Assembly: GCF_000159695.1 (NCBI RefSeq)
Contig: NZ_CM000955.1
Location: forward strand, 1,251,473-1,315,472
DNA length: 64,000 nucleotides
Source of the DNA: Finegoldia magna ATCC 53516
Lineage (GTDB): Bacteria; Bacillota; Clostridia; Tissierellales; Peptoniphilaceae
Reading direction: 5' to 3'
The notes below the pieces were generated by a model. That model saw nothing but the letters and a program-made list of their open reading frames with translations, was not told where the DNA came from and did no database searches. A program made the position numbers and the translations under genes. Of this stretch, positions 43,326 through 51,629 are shown piece by piece (the stretch's first letter is position 1; each line of letters starts with the position of its first letter).

Positions 43326-44421
43326 ATGGACGTATTTTTAATTAACGAAAAAATAGAAAATTTATCTCAAAATCTAAAAGAAATAAAGGAGTCTCTTTGA
43401 CTTAGACAATTTAAGAAAAAAATTAGATGAATTGCAACAAGAAACATTGAAACAGGGCTTTTGGGATGACAGCGACAAAGCACAAGCAATCTTCGACGAA
43501 TTGAATTCCATAAAAGCTGATGTCGAAAACTACGATGAAATCGAAGAAAAAATCGAAGAAGTCAAGATGATGCTCGAAATCAGCAAGGAAGACAACACAG
43601 AAGAATACGAAAAAGAAATCTCCAAGACACTCAAAAGTTTGGAAGAAAAAGTCGACGAATTCAAAATCAAAACGCTCTTGGTGGGAGAATACGACAAGAA
43701 TAATGCGATTATGTCCATTCACGCAGGTGCAGGTGGGACTGAAGCACAAGATTGGGCGGAAATGTTACTGAGAATGTACACGAGGTGGATTGCGGACAAG
43801 AAATATTCCTATAAAATCACCGACTACAACCAAGATACAGAAGGTGGCATCAAATCCGTATCGTTAATCGTACAAGGAATTAACGCTTATGGATTTTTGA
43901 AAAGCGAAAAAGGAGTCCACAGACTTGTCAGGATTTCTCCGTTTGACCAACAAAAACGTCGCCACACATCATTCGCATCAGTGGACGTCTTCCCAGAAAT
44001 CAAAGACAGTCACAACATCCAAATAGACGACAAAGATTTGAAAGTGGACACTTACAGAGCATCAGGTGCCGGTGGACAACACGTCAACATGACAGACTCT
44101 GCAGTTAGAATCACACACATTCCAACAGGAGTCACAGTCCAATGTCAAACAGAAAGATCACAAATCGCCAACAGAAAATACGCCATGGATATGCTTATCG
44201 CCAAGCTCATCATGATAAAAGAAGAAGAAAAGCGTGAAAAAATCGAAGACATCCAAGGAAAATACAACCAAATAGCGTGGGGCTCCCAAATCAGATCCTA
44301 CGTCTTCCAACCATACACATTGGTAAAAGATCACAGAACAAACTTTGAAAGTTCACAAGTGCAAGATGTGCTTGATGGTGATTTGGATAAATTCATAAAT
44401 GCGTATTTGAGCCACAATTAA
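43326..44421 (+). CDS. prfB: Peptide chain release factor 2, with programmed +1 frameshift
   Basis: This release factor of about 364 residues recognises UGA and UAA. The frame opens at ATG 43326 and meets an in-frame TGA at 43398-43400. The sequence around it, AAGGAG-TCT-CTT-TGA-C, is the classic autoregulatory frameshift signal: internal Shine-Dalgarno, CTT slip codon, then TGA-C. After a +1 shift translation continues from GAC at 43399. The main frame has the codon-recognition SPF (ISPFDQQKRRHTS) and the catalytic GGQ (GAGGQHVNMTD). It is therefore an intact gene, not a pseudogene. Confidence 0.95.
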
Positions 44422-44474
44422 ATTTACAATAAAATAACACAAATATAGTACAATATAGAAAAGGAGGGGATAGA

Positions 44475-45593
44475 ATGGAATATGTAATCTACAATAAAAA
44501 CACGCTGGTGTTTTCGTTTGAAATGATTCACAACAAAATCATAAAAATCATAGAAATATATAATCCAAAATACAGACCGGTGCAAGTTAAATACAACAAC
44601 AAGAAAAATATAATCGAAAAAAGTAGCTTCGAGCATTTTCTAAAAGGTAGAAGAATTCCAGATACCAGACAGGACAAGGACATTATTTTGAAAAACATTC
44701 AAGGCAAATCGCTTTACGAACTTAGCTTGGCGTATTACGGACTATCTCTTTCCGATCAATATTGGATAAAAGAAAAAAACGACAGCGTAGAATGGAAAGA
44801 CATCAACTTTTTCCAAAATGATTTCTCACAAGATATGGGGCTTTTTATGTTTGGCAAATCCGACAGTTCTTTTTCATTAAAAACTCCGAACAACACATCA
44901 GATGGTTGGCTTAAAAAAGCATGGATGCTAAATGAAGGTAAGAGAATTCTCGTTAAAGGCTCATCAAAACCATTTTATCAAGAAGCTTTCAACGAAAAAA
45001 TAGCGTATGAAATCTCAAAAATTCTTGGAATTAATCATATAAAATACGAGATTAAAAAAATCGGAGATAAATATTGTTCGGTGTGTGAGAATTTCATCGA
45101 TGAAAATACGGAGCTTGTCCCAGTTAATGCGATTGTTCAAAATGTTCAAAAACCTAATCATATTTCAATGTATGATTTCGTGGTAGAAGAATTACAAAAA
45201 CTTGGGATATCTGATGCAAAAGCCAAAATCGATGACATGCTATTTCTTGATTATATAATTTTCAACGAAGACAGACATTTTAATAATTTTGGATTCATAA
45301 GAGATGTTGAAACGCTTGAAGTTAGAGGAATGGCTCCGATTTATGATTCGGGAACAAGCTTATTCTACAACACGCTTGATACTGCGATAAATTCTTACAA
45401 TCCTGATGTGAAGCCGTTCTACACTGACAGAAAAAAACAGTTTGAATTAATCAAAGAAAAAATCGACAAAAAAATTGATGCGAATAAAATTTACGAAATA
45501 ATCGTAGACGTACTTTCAGAAAGTGAGTATCTCGAAGAATTTGCACCTGATAGGAAAAAAATCATCGCAGACAGAGTAGCAAAATCTATATAA
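44475..45593 (+). CDS. HipA-like kinase-domain protein without HipB
   Basis: This 372-residue protein resembles the HipA-type kinase fold in its second half: KRILVKGSSKPFYQEAFNEK (ATP-binding Lys region), the catalytic loop DYIIFNEDRHFNNFGFIRD (D-x-x-x-x-NEDRH-x-x-N) and metal-binding MAPIYDSGTSLF (DFG-like). The N-terminal 110 residues are not recognised. AAGGAGG precedes the ATG. No xre/hipB-type antitoxin is adjacent, so it is probably a stand-alone member. Kinase activity and target are inferred. Confidence 0.75.
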   Translation: MEYVIYNKNTLVFSFEMIHNKIIKIIEIYNPKYRPVQVKYNNKKNIIEKSSFEHFLKGRRIPDTRQDKDIILKNIQGKSLYELSLAYYGLSLSDQYWIKEKNDSVEWKDINFFQNDFSQDMGLFMFGKSDSSFSLKTPNNTSDGWLKKAWMLNEGKRILVKGSSKPFYQEAFNEKIAYEISKILGINHIKYEIKKIGDKYCSVCENFIDENTELVPVNAIVQNVQKPNHISMYDFVVEELQKLGISDAKAKIDDMLFLDYIIFNEDRHFNNFGFIRDVETLEVRGMAPIYDSGTSLFYNTLDTAINSYNPDVKPFYTDRKKQFELIKEKIDKKIDANKIYEIIVDVLSESEYLEEFAPDRKKIIADRVAKSI

Positions 45594-45657
45594 TTAATGC
45601 ATAAAATTTGTGGTTTTTGATTTCATATTGGGTATATAAGTCTTGAGGTGTAATTAA

Positions 45658-47049
45658 ATGAAAAATATAGTATTAGAAAATTTTAGAGAATTGTCGAATG
45701 TTCCTCGTTGTTCATTTGACCAAAAAAGAATTAACGAATACTTAGTAAATAAAGCAAAACAACTAGGGCTTGACTACGATGTTGACGATGAATTAAACAT
45801 CGTAATCAGAAAGCCTGCAACAGAAGATAAAAAAGGTCATCCAGGAGTTATTTTGCAAGGTCACATGGACATGGTTTGCGAAAAAGAAGATGACAGCGAT
45901 CACGATTTTACAAAAGATCCTATCGAGTTCATCGAAAAGGATGGCAAGTTAACTGCCAACAAAACAACACTTGGAGCTGACAATGGAATAGCAATCGCAA
46001 TGGGATTTGCTATTTTGCAAGATGAAAACTTGTCACATCCTGATTTGGAATTGATGATTACGACAAACGAAGAAGTTGGACTTATCGGTGCGAATGCCGT
46101 AAGCGAAGATTTCTTAAAAGGCAAATACCTAATCAACGTTGACAGCGAAGAAGAAGGAATCATGACTTGTGGTTGCGCTGGTGGAAACACTTTGAATTCT
46201 GAATTTGCAATCAAACGCGAAGATTTTGGAAAATATTTCTACAGGATAGCAATCAATGGTTTCAGAGGTGGTCACAGTGGTCAAGATATCAACAAAAATC
46301 ACCTTAATGCGATTGAATCTACAGTTAAAATCCTAAAAGAATTATCGACACGTCACAATTTGAGAATTGTATCATTAAATGGTGGTACAAAACACAACGC
46401 AATCCCAAGAAATTGTGAACTTATAATTGCAAGTGAAGATGAAATCAAAGACGAAGAACTAAACGTTGATGGTTTCAAACAAGTCGAAAAAAAGATGGAA
46501 TTTAAGTTTGAACAAGTAGATGAAAAAACTCCAATGGACGAACAATCTACTGAACACATCTTGAATTTCCTAACAACAATTCCAAACGGAGTTGTGGACA
46601 TGGTAAAAGGAAACGCCGATTTGGTGGAAACTTCTCTTAACCAATCAATCGCAACAACAGAAGATGACAAATTCGTGTTTATGGTATCAATCAGATCCTC
46701 AGTTTTGGATAAGATAAAAGAAGTTGAAGATTTGATTACAAATACAACAAAATCAAACAATGGAATAGTTAAATCTGAAGGATTCTACGAACCTTGGGAA
46801 TACCGTGAAGATAGCGAACTAAGAGACAAATGTTTGAAAGTTTATAAGGAAGTCACAGGAAAAGATATGCAAGTGAATGTTATTCACGCAGGTCTTGAAT
46901 GTGCAGTATTTTCAAAGAAATATCCGGACATGGACATGATTTCCATCGGCCCAGATATGACGGGAGTTCACACACCAAAAGAAACTTTGGATTTGGAATC
47001 TACAGCTAGGGTGTACGAATTCTTGAAGAAATTGGTAGAATCATTATAA
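45658..47049 (+). CDS. pepD: Aminoacyl-histidine dipeptidase (M20, PepD type)
   Basis: This 463-residue zinc dipeptidase has the M20 metal-binding motifs: GHMDMVCEK (about 69-77), TTLGADNGIAIAMGFAIL (bridging Asp), TTNEEVGLIGA (catalytic Glu), VDSEEEG and the lid domain GFRGGHSGQDI, with the final His in TGVHTPKET. It splits Xaa-His and other dipeptides in the cytoplasm, fitting an organism that lives on peptides. GAGGTG precedes the ATG. Confidence 0.9.
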   Translation: MKNIVLENFRELSNVPRCSFDQKRINEYLVNKAKQLGLDYDVDDELNIVIRKPATEDKKGHPGVILQGHMDMVCEKEDDSDHDFTKDPIEFIEKDGKLTANKTTLGADNGIAIAMGFAILQDENLSHPDLELMITTNEEVGLIGANAVSEDFLKGKYLINVDSEEEGIMTCGCAGGNTLNSEFAIKREDFGKYFYRIAINGFRGGHSGQDINKNHLNAIESTVKILKELSTRHNLRIVSLNGGTKHNAIPRNCELIIASEDEIKDEELNVDGFKQVEKKMEFKFEQVDEKTPMDEQSTEHILNFLTTIPNGVVDMVKGNADLVETSLNQSIATTEDDKFVFMVSIRSSVLDKIKEVEDLITNTTKSNNGIVKSEGFYEPWEYREDSELRDKCLKVYKEVTGKDMQVNVIHAGLECAVFSKKYPDMDMISIGPDMTGVHTPKETLDLESTARVYEFLKKLVESL

Positions 47050-47063
47050 AATGGAGGATAAAA

Positions 47064-47387
47064 ATGAGTGACGAAAGAAATTTAGAAAACGAAGAATTAA
47101 ACGAAGAAATGTATGATGAAGAAGAGTTAGATACAATCGTATTAACATTAGAAGATGGCGGAGAAATCGAATGCGGAATCCTTGGAGTATTCGAAGTTGA
47201 AGGCTACGACAGTGATTACATCGCACTTGTATCTGAAGATGACAACGAAATTATGATTTACAAATACGAAGAAATCAACGAAGAAGAAGCTAACTTAGAT
47301 GTTATCGAAGACGATGCTGAATACGAAAAAGCAAAAGAAACATTTGAATCTCTTTTCGTGGATTTTGAAGGAGAAGATGAAGAATAA
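47064..47387 (+). CDS. DUF1292 (YrzB-like) protein
   Basis: This 107-residue, very acidic protein has TIVLTLEDGGEIECGILGVFEVEGYDSDYIALVS (in two parts), the DUF1292 core. The family is common in Firmicutes and of unknown function. GGAGG precedes the ATG. Its 3' end overlaps the HAD gene by 11 bp. Confidence 0.8.
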   Translation: MSDERNLENEELNEEMYDEEELDTIVLTLEDGGEIECGILGVFEVEGYDSDYIALVSEDDNEIMIYKYEEINEEEANLDVIEDDAEYEKAKETFESLFVDFEGEDEE

Positions 47388-48213
47388 TTTTAAGGCTGTT
47401 ATGATTGATCTGGACGGAACTCTTCTGACAGACGATAAAAAAATTACTGATTTCAGTAATCAAGTTTTACAAAAACTTTATGACAACGGCATAAAGATTA
47501 TTATTGCGACAGGAAGAGGTCTATCCAGAGCTAAGCAATTAACCGAAAAATTAGATTTTGACAAAATAATCCTTGCAAATAATGGAGCTATTATTTACAG
47601 TAGCTCCAATATTGCAACGGATGAGGATTTGAAGTTGGAATCCAATGTGGTGGATGAGCTTAGCACTCTATCAGAGGAGTATGGGATAAGACCGTATTTT
47701 TTTGTGGAAAATAAATGCGCACTTCTCATCCAAGATGAAGAAGATAAGAAGAATTTTGAGGATAGCGTGGGAGATATTGGTGAGATAATGACGGTGTCTG
47801 AGAGGAATTTGCCGATAGATGACTGCGTGAGCATGATTATGATAGCAAGAAAAGACCGTATTTACGATATTGTTGATCATATCAGAACTAACCCGAACGT
47901 GACATATCACATTCACACGAAGTATTTTTCCAAAAACATTAGAATGCTCGAAGTGCAAAACGTTAACACGGACAAATACAAAAGGGCAATTCATGTGCTT
48001 AAACATTTTGGAATAACAAGTGATGAAGTGGTTGCTATTGGCGATGCGCACAACGATTTGGAAATGGTTGTGAACAGTGGACTTGGAGTTGCGATGAAAA
48101 ACTCCGATGATATTTTGAAACAAAACGCAGACATCATAACACAATACACAAACGAACAAGACGGACTGGCGAAATTTTTAGAAGAACTATTTGAGTTGAG
48201 GGATTATGAATAA
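47377..48213 (+). CDS. HAD-superfamily hydrolase, Cof type
   Basis: This 278-residue phosphatase has motif I MIDLDGTLLTDDKKI (nucleophile Asp), motif II IIATGRGLSRAKQL, a C2-type cap and motif IV AIGDAHNDLEMVVNSGLGVAM. Cof-type enzymes dephosphorylate sugar phosphates or flavin-type cofactors. The start is the ATG at 47377, inside the preceding gene, after GAAGGAG. The stop overlaps the peroxiredoxin start, so 47064-49574 reads as one coupled operon. Confidence 0.88.
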   Translation: MKNNFKAVMIDLDGTLLTDDKKITDFSNQVLQKLYDNGIKIIIATGRGLSRAKQLTEKLDFDKIILANNGAIIYSSSNIATDEDLKLESNVVDELSTLSEEYGIRPYFFVENKCALLIQDEEDKKNFEDSVGDIGEIMTVSERNLPIDDCVSMIMIARKDRIYDIVDHIRTNPNVTYHIHTKYFSKNIRMLEVQNVNTDKYKRAIHVLKHFGITSDEVVAIGDAHNDLEMVVNSGLGVAMKNSDDILKQNADIITQYTNEQDGLAKFLEELFELRDYE

Positions 48214-48646
48214 TTTAAAAGAATTTTTGAATGAAGAATATTATGACAAATACAAGGGCAAAAACTTGGTAGTATACATTTATCCAAAAGATAACACAAG
48301 TGGATGTACAATAGAAGCGGACGGATTTTCCGAAATTTACGACGAATTTCAAAAGATTAATACAGAAGTTGTGGGAATTAGCAAGGACACAGAAAAGACA
48401 CACGAAAATTTCAGAAAAAAACAAGGACTAAAACAAGAATTGATATCCGACCCAGAAAGAATATTCTTGAACAATTTTGGTTGCGTGTACAAGGGCAAAA
48501 TGTTCGGCAAAGAAGTTACCAAAACAGAAAGAAGCACGTTTGTATTTGACAAGGATATGAACTTGGTCAAAGAATTCAGAAAAGTAAAACCAGACGAAAA
48601 TCCACAAGAAGTCTTGGATTTCGTACGAGACAACCTAAATGACTGA
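48206..48646 (+). CDS. Peroxiredoxin, Bcp/AhpC-TSA family
   Basis: This 146-residue thiol peroxidase has the peroxidatic cysteine in YPKDNTSGCTIEADGF and the conserved Arg in TERSTFVF. The Cys five residues later, found in many BCP proteins, is absent; another Cys lies in NNFGCVYKG. It should reduce hydroperoxides. The gene overlaps both neighbours. Confidence 0.85.
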   Translation: MNNLKEFLNEEYYDKYKGKNLVVYIYPKDNTSGCTIEADGFSEIYDEFQKINTEVVGISKDTEKTHENFRKKQGLKQELISDPERIFLNNFGCVYKGKMFGKEVTKTERSTFVFDKDMNLVKEFRKVKPDENPQEVLDFVRDNLND

Positions 48647-49574
48647 TAGATATAATATTTACAGCAAATATCTAAAAGAACATTACGGAGAAAAAGTCTA
48701 CAAACTTCCAATAAAACTGGATTTGACTTGTCCCAACAGAGATGGAAGGTTGGGGCATGGTGGTTGCATTTATTGTCACGAAGAAGGTGGAAGCTTCGAA
48801 AACAAAGAAAAACACCTTTCAATTCGTGAGCAATTGGAAAAAGACAAACAAACCATCGAAAACAAATACAACGCCCACAAATTCATATCGTATTTTCAAA
48901 ATTACTCCAACACATACATGCCGCTTGAATTGTTCAGACAATACGTCAACGAAGCAGTTGTAGAAAATGTCGTTGCAGTCAGCGTATCCACAAGACCGGA
49001 TTGCATAGCACGTGAGCATTTGGAAATATTGAAACAACTTCAAGACGAAAAAAACGTCGACATCATCATAGAGCTTGGACTTCAAACATCCAACAACAAA
49101 ACTTTGAAGATAATCAACAGACAACACACAGTCGCGGATTTCATTCGTGCTTGTTTGATGATAAAAGAATACGGATTTAGAATTTGCACACACGTAATAC
49201 TTGCACTTCCATGGGATGACATGGACGATGTCAGAGAAACAGCGAAGCTTTTATCGGTACTCGAAATCGACGAATGCAAAATCCATTCCCTATACATTCC
49301 AAAACACACAATACTTGCGAAGTGGTATGAAGAAGGAAAAGTTAAACTCAAATCACTGGACGATTATGTGAATGAAGTTTGCGAATTTTTGAAATATTTG
49401 GATAAGGATATCCTGATTCAACGCCTAGTCGGCAGAATGCCCGAAGAAGATTCTGTGTTTTGCAACTGGAATACAAGTCACTGGAAGATTCAAGATATGA
49501 TAATCGAAAAAATGGAACGAGAAAATATTTTCCAAGGTGATAATTTTGATAAAAGAATGGGTATAATAATATAA
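48639..49574 (+). CDS. Radical SAM protein, YhcC family
   Basis: This 311-residue protein has the family signature KLPIKLDLTCPNRDG then RLGHGGCIYCHEEGGSF, supplying the radical-SAM cysteines with unusual spacing. It also has SYFQNYSNTYMPLE, ISTRPDC-like VSVSTRPDC and LGLQTSNNKTLKIINRQHT. The group (TIGR01212-type) is widespread and of unknown function. It overlaps the peroxiredoxin gene by 8 bp. Confidence 0.85.
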   Translation: MTDRYNIYSKYLKEHYGEKVYKLPIKLDLTCPNRDGRLGHGGCIYCHEEGGSFENKEKHLSIREQLEKDKQTIENKYNAHKFISYFQNYSNTYMPLELFRQYVNEAVVENVVAVSVSTRPDCIAREHLEILKQLQDEKNVDIIIELGLQTSNNKTLKIINRQHTVADFIRACLMIKEYGFRICTHVILALPWDDMDDVRETAKLLSVLEIDECKIHSLYIPKHTILAKWYEEGKVKLKSLDDYVNEVCEFLKYLDKDILIQRLVGRMPEEDSVFCNWNTSHWKIQDMIIEKMERENIFQGDNFDKRMGIII

Positions 49575-49618
49575 AGTAAATTAAACTTTTTAAAATGGTT
49601 TAAGAAAGGATGATAATA

Positions 49619-50041
49619 ATGGTTAAATTTGTAGTAGGTCCTAAAGGCAGCGGAAAAACAAAATGGTTGATTGACAAGGCCAACGACGAAAAACAAAACA
49701 AAAACGGTAACATAATATTTATAGACTCTGATGACAAGCACATATTCTCACTTGATCACTCAGTAAGACTTATAGATGCATCGACATTCCACATCTCAAG
49801 TCCAGAAAGTTTGTATGGATTTTTGGCAGGAATAATGTCACAAGATTTCGACATCGAAACAATTTACGTAGACGGAATTTACTCAATCGTTGAAATGACA
49901 GAACAACAATTAGAAGAATTCCTAGAAAACTTGGAAGTTTTATCAAAAGAAGCTAACGTTAACTTCTTCATAGGAATGAACAAAGAAAAAACAAGCTTAC
50001 CAGCAAAATACCACGAAGAAACAGTGGAATTGCACGCATAA
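49619..50041 (+). CDS. P-loop ATPase-like protein
   Basis: This 140-residue protein has Walker A GPKGSGKT (residues 7-14), a Walker B-like TIYVDGIYSI and a basic early helix. It resembles the short P-loop proteins often labelled twitching-motility PilT-like in clostridia, but lacks secretion-ATPase domains. The start is the ATG at 49619; the ATG at 49610 abuts the Shine-Dalgarno. A 38-bp piece of this gene recurs at 50642-50679. Confidence 0.7.
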   Translation: MVKFVVGPKGSGKTKWLIDKANDEKQNKNGNIIFIDSDDKHIFSLDHSVRLIDASTFHISSPESLYGFLAGIMSQDFDIETIYVDGIYSIVEMTEQQLEEFLENLEVLSKEANVNFFIGMNKEKTSLPAKYHEETVELHA

Positions 50042-50056
50042 TTTAAAAAGTTTAGA

Positions 50057-50089
50057 ATAGATCTCTATATTCTGTAGAGGTCTATTTTT
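50057..50089 (+). terminator. Terminator after the P-loop gene
   Basis: ATAGATCTCTA pairs with TAGAGGTCTAT (one mismatch or wobble), then T residues. Confidence 0.7.
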
Positions 50090-50113
50090 GTAAAATATTC
50101 AATGGAGTGTAAA

Positions 50114-50596
50114 ATGATATTGGAATTAATCATTAAATATTTAATAATTATTTTGCTTATTTTTTGTCATGAAATGGGACATATTCTTATGTGTGTTATT
50201 TTCTTTAATTGCAAAGAGTGGAAAGTACAGCTGGGATTTGGAAAAGTTTTATTTGAAACGAGGAGATTTATTGTTAAACCTCTCATTATTTGTGGTAAAA
50301 TATTGCCAAACATAGATCCAGAATACTATATGAATAAAAGTAAATTAGAGAAAACAATGATTCCTCTAGGTGGACCGTTATTTAATATTCTAGTGTTGCT
50401 ATTAGCTTTGCCGATAGCTTTAAATAATGGAGCTGCTATTGAGGGATATTCTGAACTTTTTATAAATTGTTTCAAATTTTTCTATAAGTGTAATGCTGGG
50501 ATGCTTTTTTGGACATTGTTGCCGATATACTACAAAAAAGGGGAACCTAGTGACGGTAGAAGAATTCTAAATATAATTAGAAATCAATATAATTAA
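50114..50596 (+). CDS. Small M50-like membrane metalloprotease-type protein (copy 1)
   Basis: This 160-residue protein has three to four spans with the zinc-binding motif FCHEMGHILMCVIF in the first span and MIPLGGPLFNILVLL, then PIYYKKGEPSDGRRIL (D-G motif of site-2 proteases) near the end. It is very close to the protein at 53270-53743. The small size is short for a full site-2 protease. The start is the ATG at 50114 after GGAGTG. Substrate unknown. Confidence 0.75.
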   Translation: MILELIIKYLIIILLIFCHEMGHILMCVIFFNCKEWKVQLGFGKVLFETRRFIVKPLIICGKILPNIDPEYYMNKSKLEKTMIPLGGPLFNILVLLLALPIALNNGAAIEGYSELFINCFKFFYKCNAGMLFWTLLPIYYKKGEPSDGRRILNIIRNQYN

Positions 50597-50599
50597 AGT

Positions 50600-50629
50600 A
50601 ATCCTTGTCTGAGTAAGGCAAGGATTTTT
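50600..50629 (+). terminator. Terminator of the first M50-like gene
   Basis: AATCCTTG (50600-50607) pairs with CAAGGATT (50619-50626), then T residues. Confidence 0.75.
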
Positions 50630-50641
50630 ATATAAGTTGTG

Positions 50642-50679
50642 ATGACAGAACAACAATTAGAAGAATTCTTAGAAAACTG
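50642..50679 (+). pseudogene. Duplicated fragment of the 49619 gene
   Basis: ATGACAGAACAACAATTAGA and the bases that follow repeat the segment near 49895-49932 almost exactly (one change), ending in an in-frame TGA. It is a relic of a duplication or recombination event, not a working gene. Confidence 0.7.
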
Positions 50680-50804
50680 ATTTGCACGAACACTGAGACA
50701 AGGAAATTTATCGCAACACAAAAAATACGGAATAAAAGTCGTAACACGCAAAATCTCACTTACGAAAATTGGTGCAATAGAGCAGACTGTTTAGGTTTAT
50801 GGGA

Positions 50805-50987
50805 AATCAGAAAACTGATTTGCACGAATATCTGCTTACGAAAATAAAAAAATCCTCACGCTTGTGCCCCTAAAATCTCAAGTGCGTCTGCGACTGGCAC
50901 GAGTGAGATTTTTGACGGGTCACTTCGCTTGGATTTTTGGTTATTTTCTCCAGACGATATTCTTAGCAAATGCAGTAATCTGATTGT
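50805..50987 (+). repeat. Fold-back intergenic element, copy H
   Basis: Ends GAATATC (50826-50832) and GATATTC (50956-50962), inner stems GTGCCCC/GGGTCAC and AAATCTCA/TGAGATTT. Outer arms AATCAGAAAACTGATTTGC and GCAAATGCAGTAATCTGATT pair. An extra left-arm piece lies at 50670-50690, and a linked sub-repeat (ATACGGAATAAAAGTCGTAA) occurs at 50726, 51044 and, altered, 53017. Confidence 0.8.
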
Positions 50988-51099
50988 TTCACTGATATGC
51001 AAAAAAGTTTGTCGCTTCACAAAGATACGGAATAAAAGTCGTAACGCGCATCGTCTGGCTTACGCAAATTGAATGCCGATATTGTTTCAGACCTAGATA

Positions 51100-51281
51100 A
51101 ATCAGAAAACTTATTTGCACGAATATCTGACTTACGAAAATAAAAAAATCCTCACGCTCATGCCCCTAAAATCTCAAGTGCGCCTTTGGCTTTCACGAGT
51201 GAGATTTTTGACGGGTCACTTCGCTTGGATTTTTAGTTATTTTCTCCAGACGATATTCTTAGCAAAAGCAGTAATCTGATT
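51100..51281 (+). repeat. Fold-back intergenic element, copy I
   Basis: Ends GAATATC (51121-51127) and GATATTC (51252-51258), same subclass as H, with outer arms AATCAGAAAACTTATTTGC and GCAAAAGCAGTAATCTGATT. Confidence 0.8.
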
Positions 51282-51339
51282 GTTTCACTGAAAAAGGGAG
51301 TGGAAAAAACGGAAAAATTGTTGAAATATTAAGGATATA

Positions 51340-51368
51340 TTGTATTACCTAAAATCATATAGTATAAT
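51340..51368 (+). promoter_or_regulatory. Promoter of the LPKAG surface-protein gene at 51630
   Basis: TTGTAT (51340-51345) and TATAAT (51363-51368) are 17 bp apart. The spacer end ATATAG before TATAAT is the same in the protein L promoter. It implies a leader of about 255 nt. Confidence 0.7.
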
Positions 51369-51524
51369 AAAAATATCAATATAAATAGTTATATGCAAAA
51401 CTACTTTTGACAAATCAAAATTTGTATACATAATAACAAAAAATTCAAATTTTTTGTGCAGAAAACGAGGAGTATTTCGGTAGGAATATTTCTGTTGAAG
51501 CTAATACGAGTAGATAGTGTAAAT

Positions 51525-51629
51525 GGAATGGCAAGAAATTGCTTGGAAACGGATTTGAAATGTATTTGAAAAGCTGAAGGGAGGCGACAAATTCCACCCG
51601 TTGAGGGAAGTTTCCATTGTCATATTAAT
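51525..51629 (+). promoter_or_regulatory. Conserved structured leader with hairpin between SD and AUG
   Basis: The core GGAATGGCAA (51525-51534), then TTGCTTGGAAACG (51539-51551), is shared with protein L. GGGAGG (51579-51584) is 45 bases from the ATG. The interval folds with GACAA (51586-51590) pairing to TTGTC (51617-51621) and CCC to GGG, leaving one base plus eight bases between SD and start. TGGAAAC upstream is complementary to GTTTCCA in the hairpin, allowing an alternative fold. Confidence 0.6.

Noticed and set aside
43326..43400. prfB as a frameshifted pseudogene
   Set aside because: The internal Shine-Dalgarno and CTT-TGA-C are the normal programmed frameshift of release factor 2.
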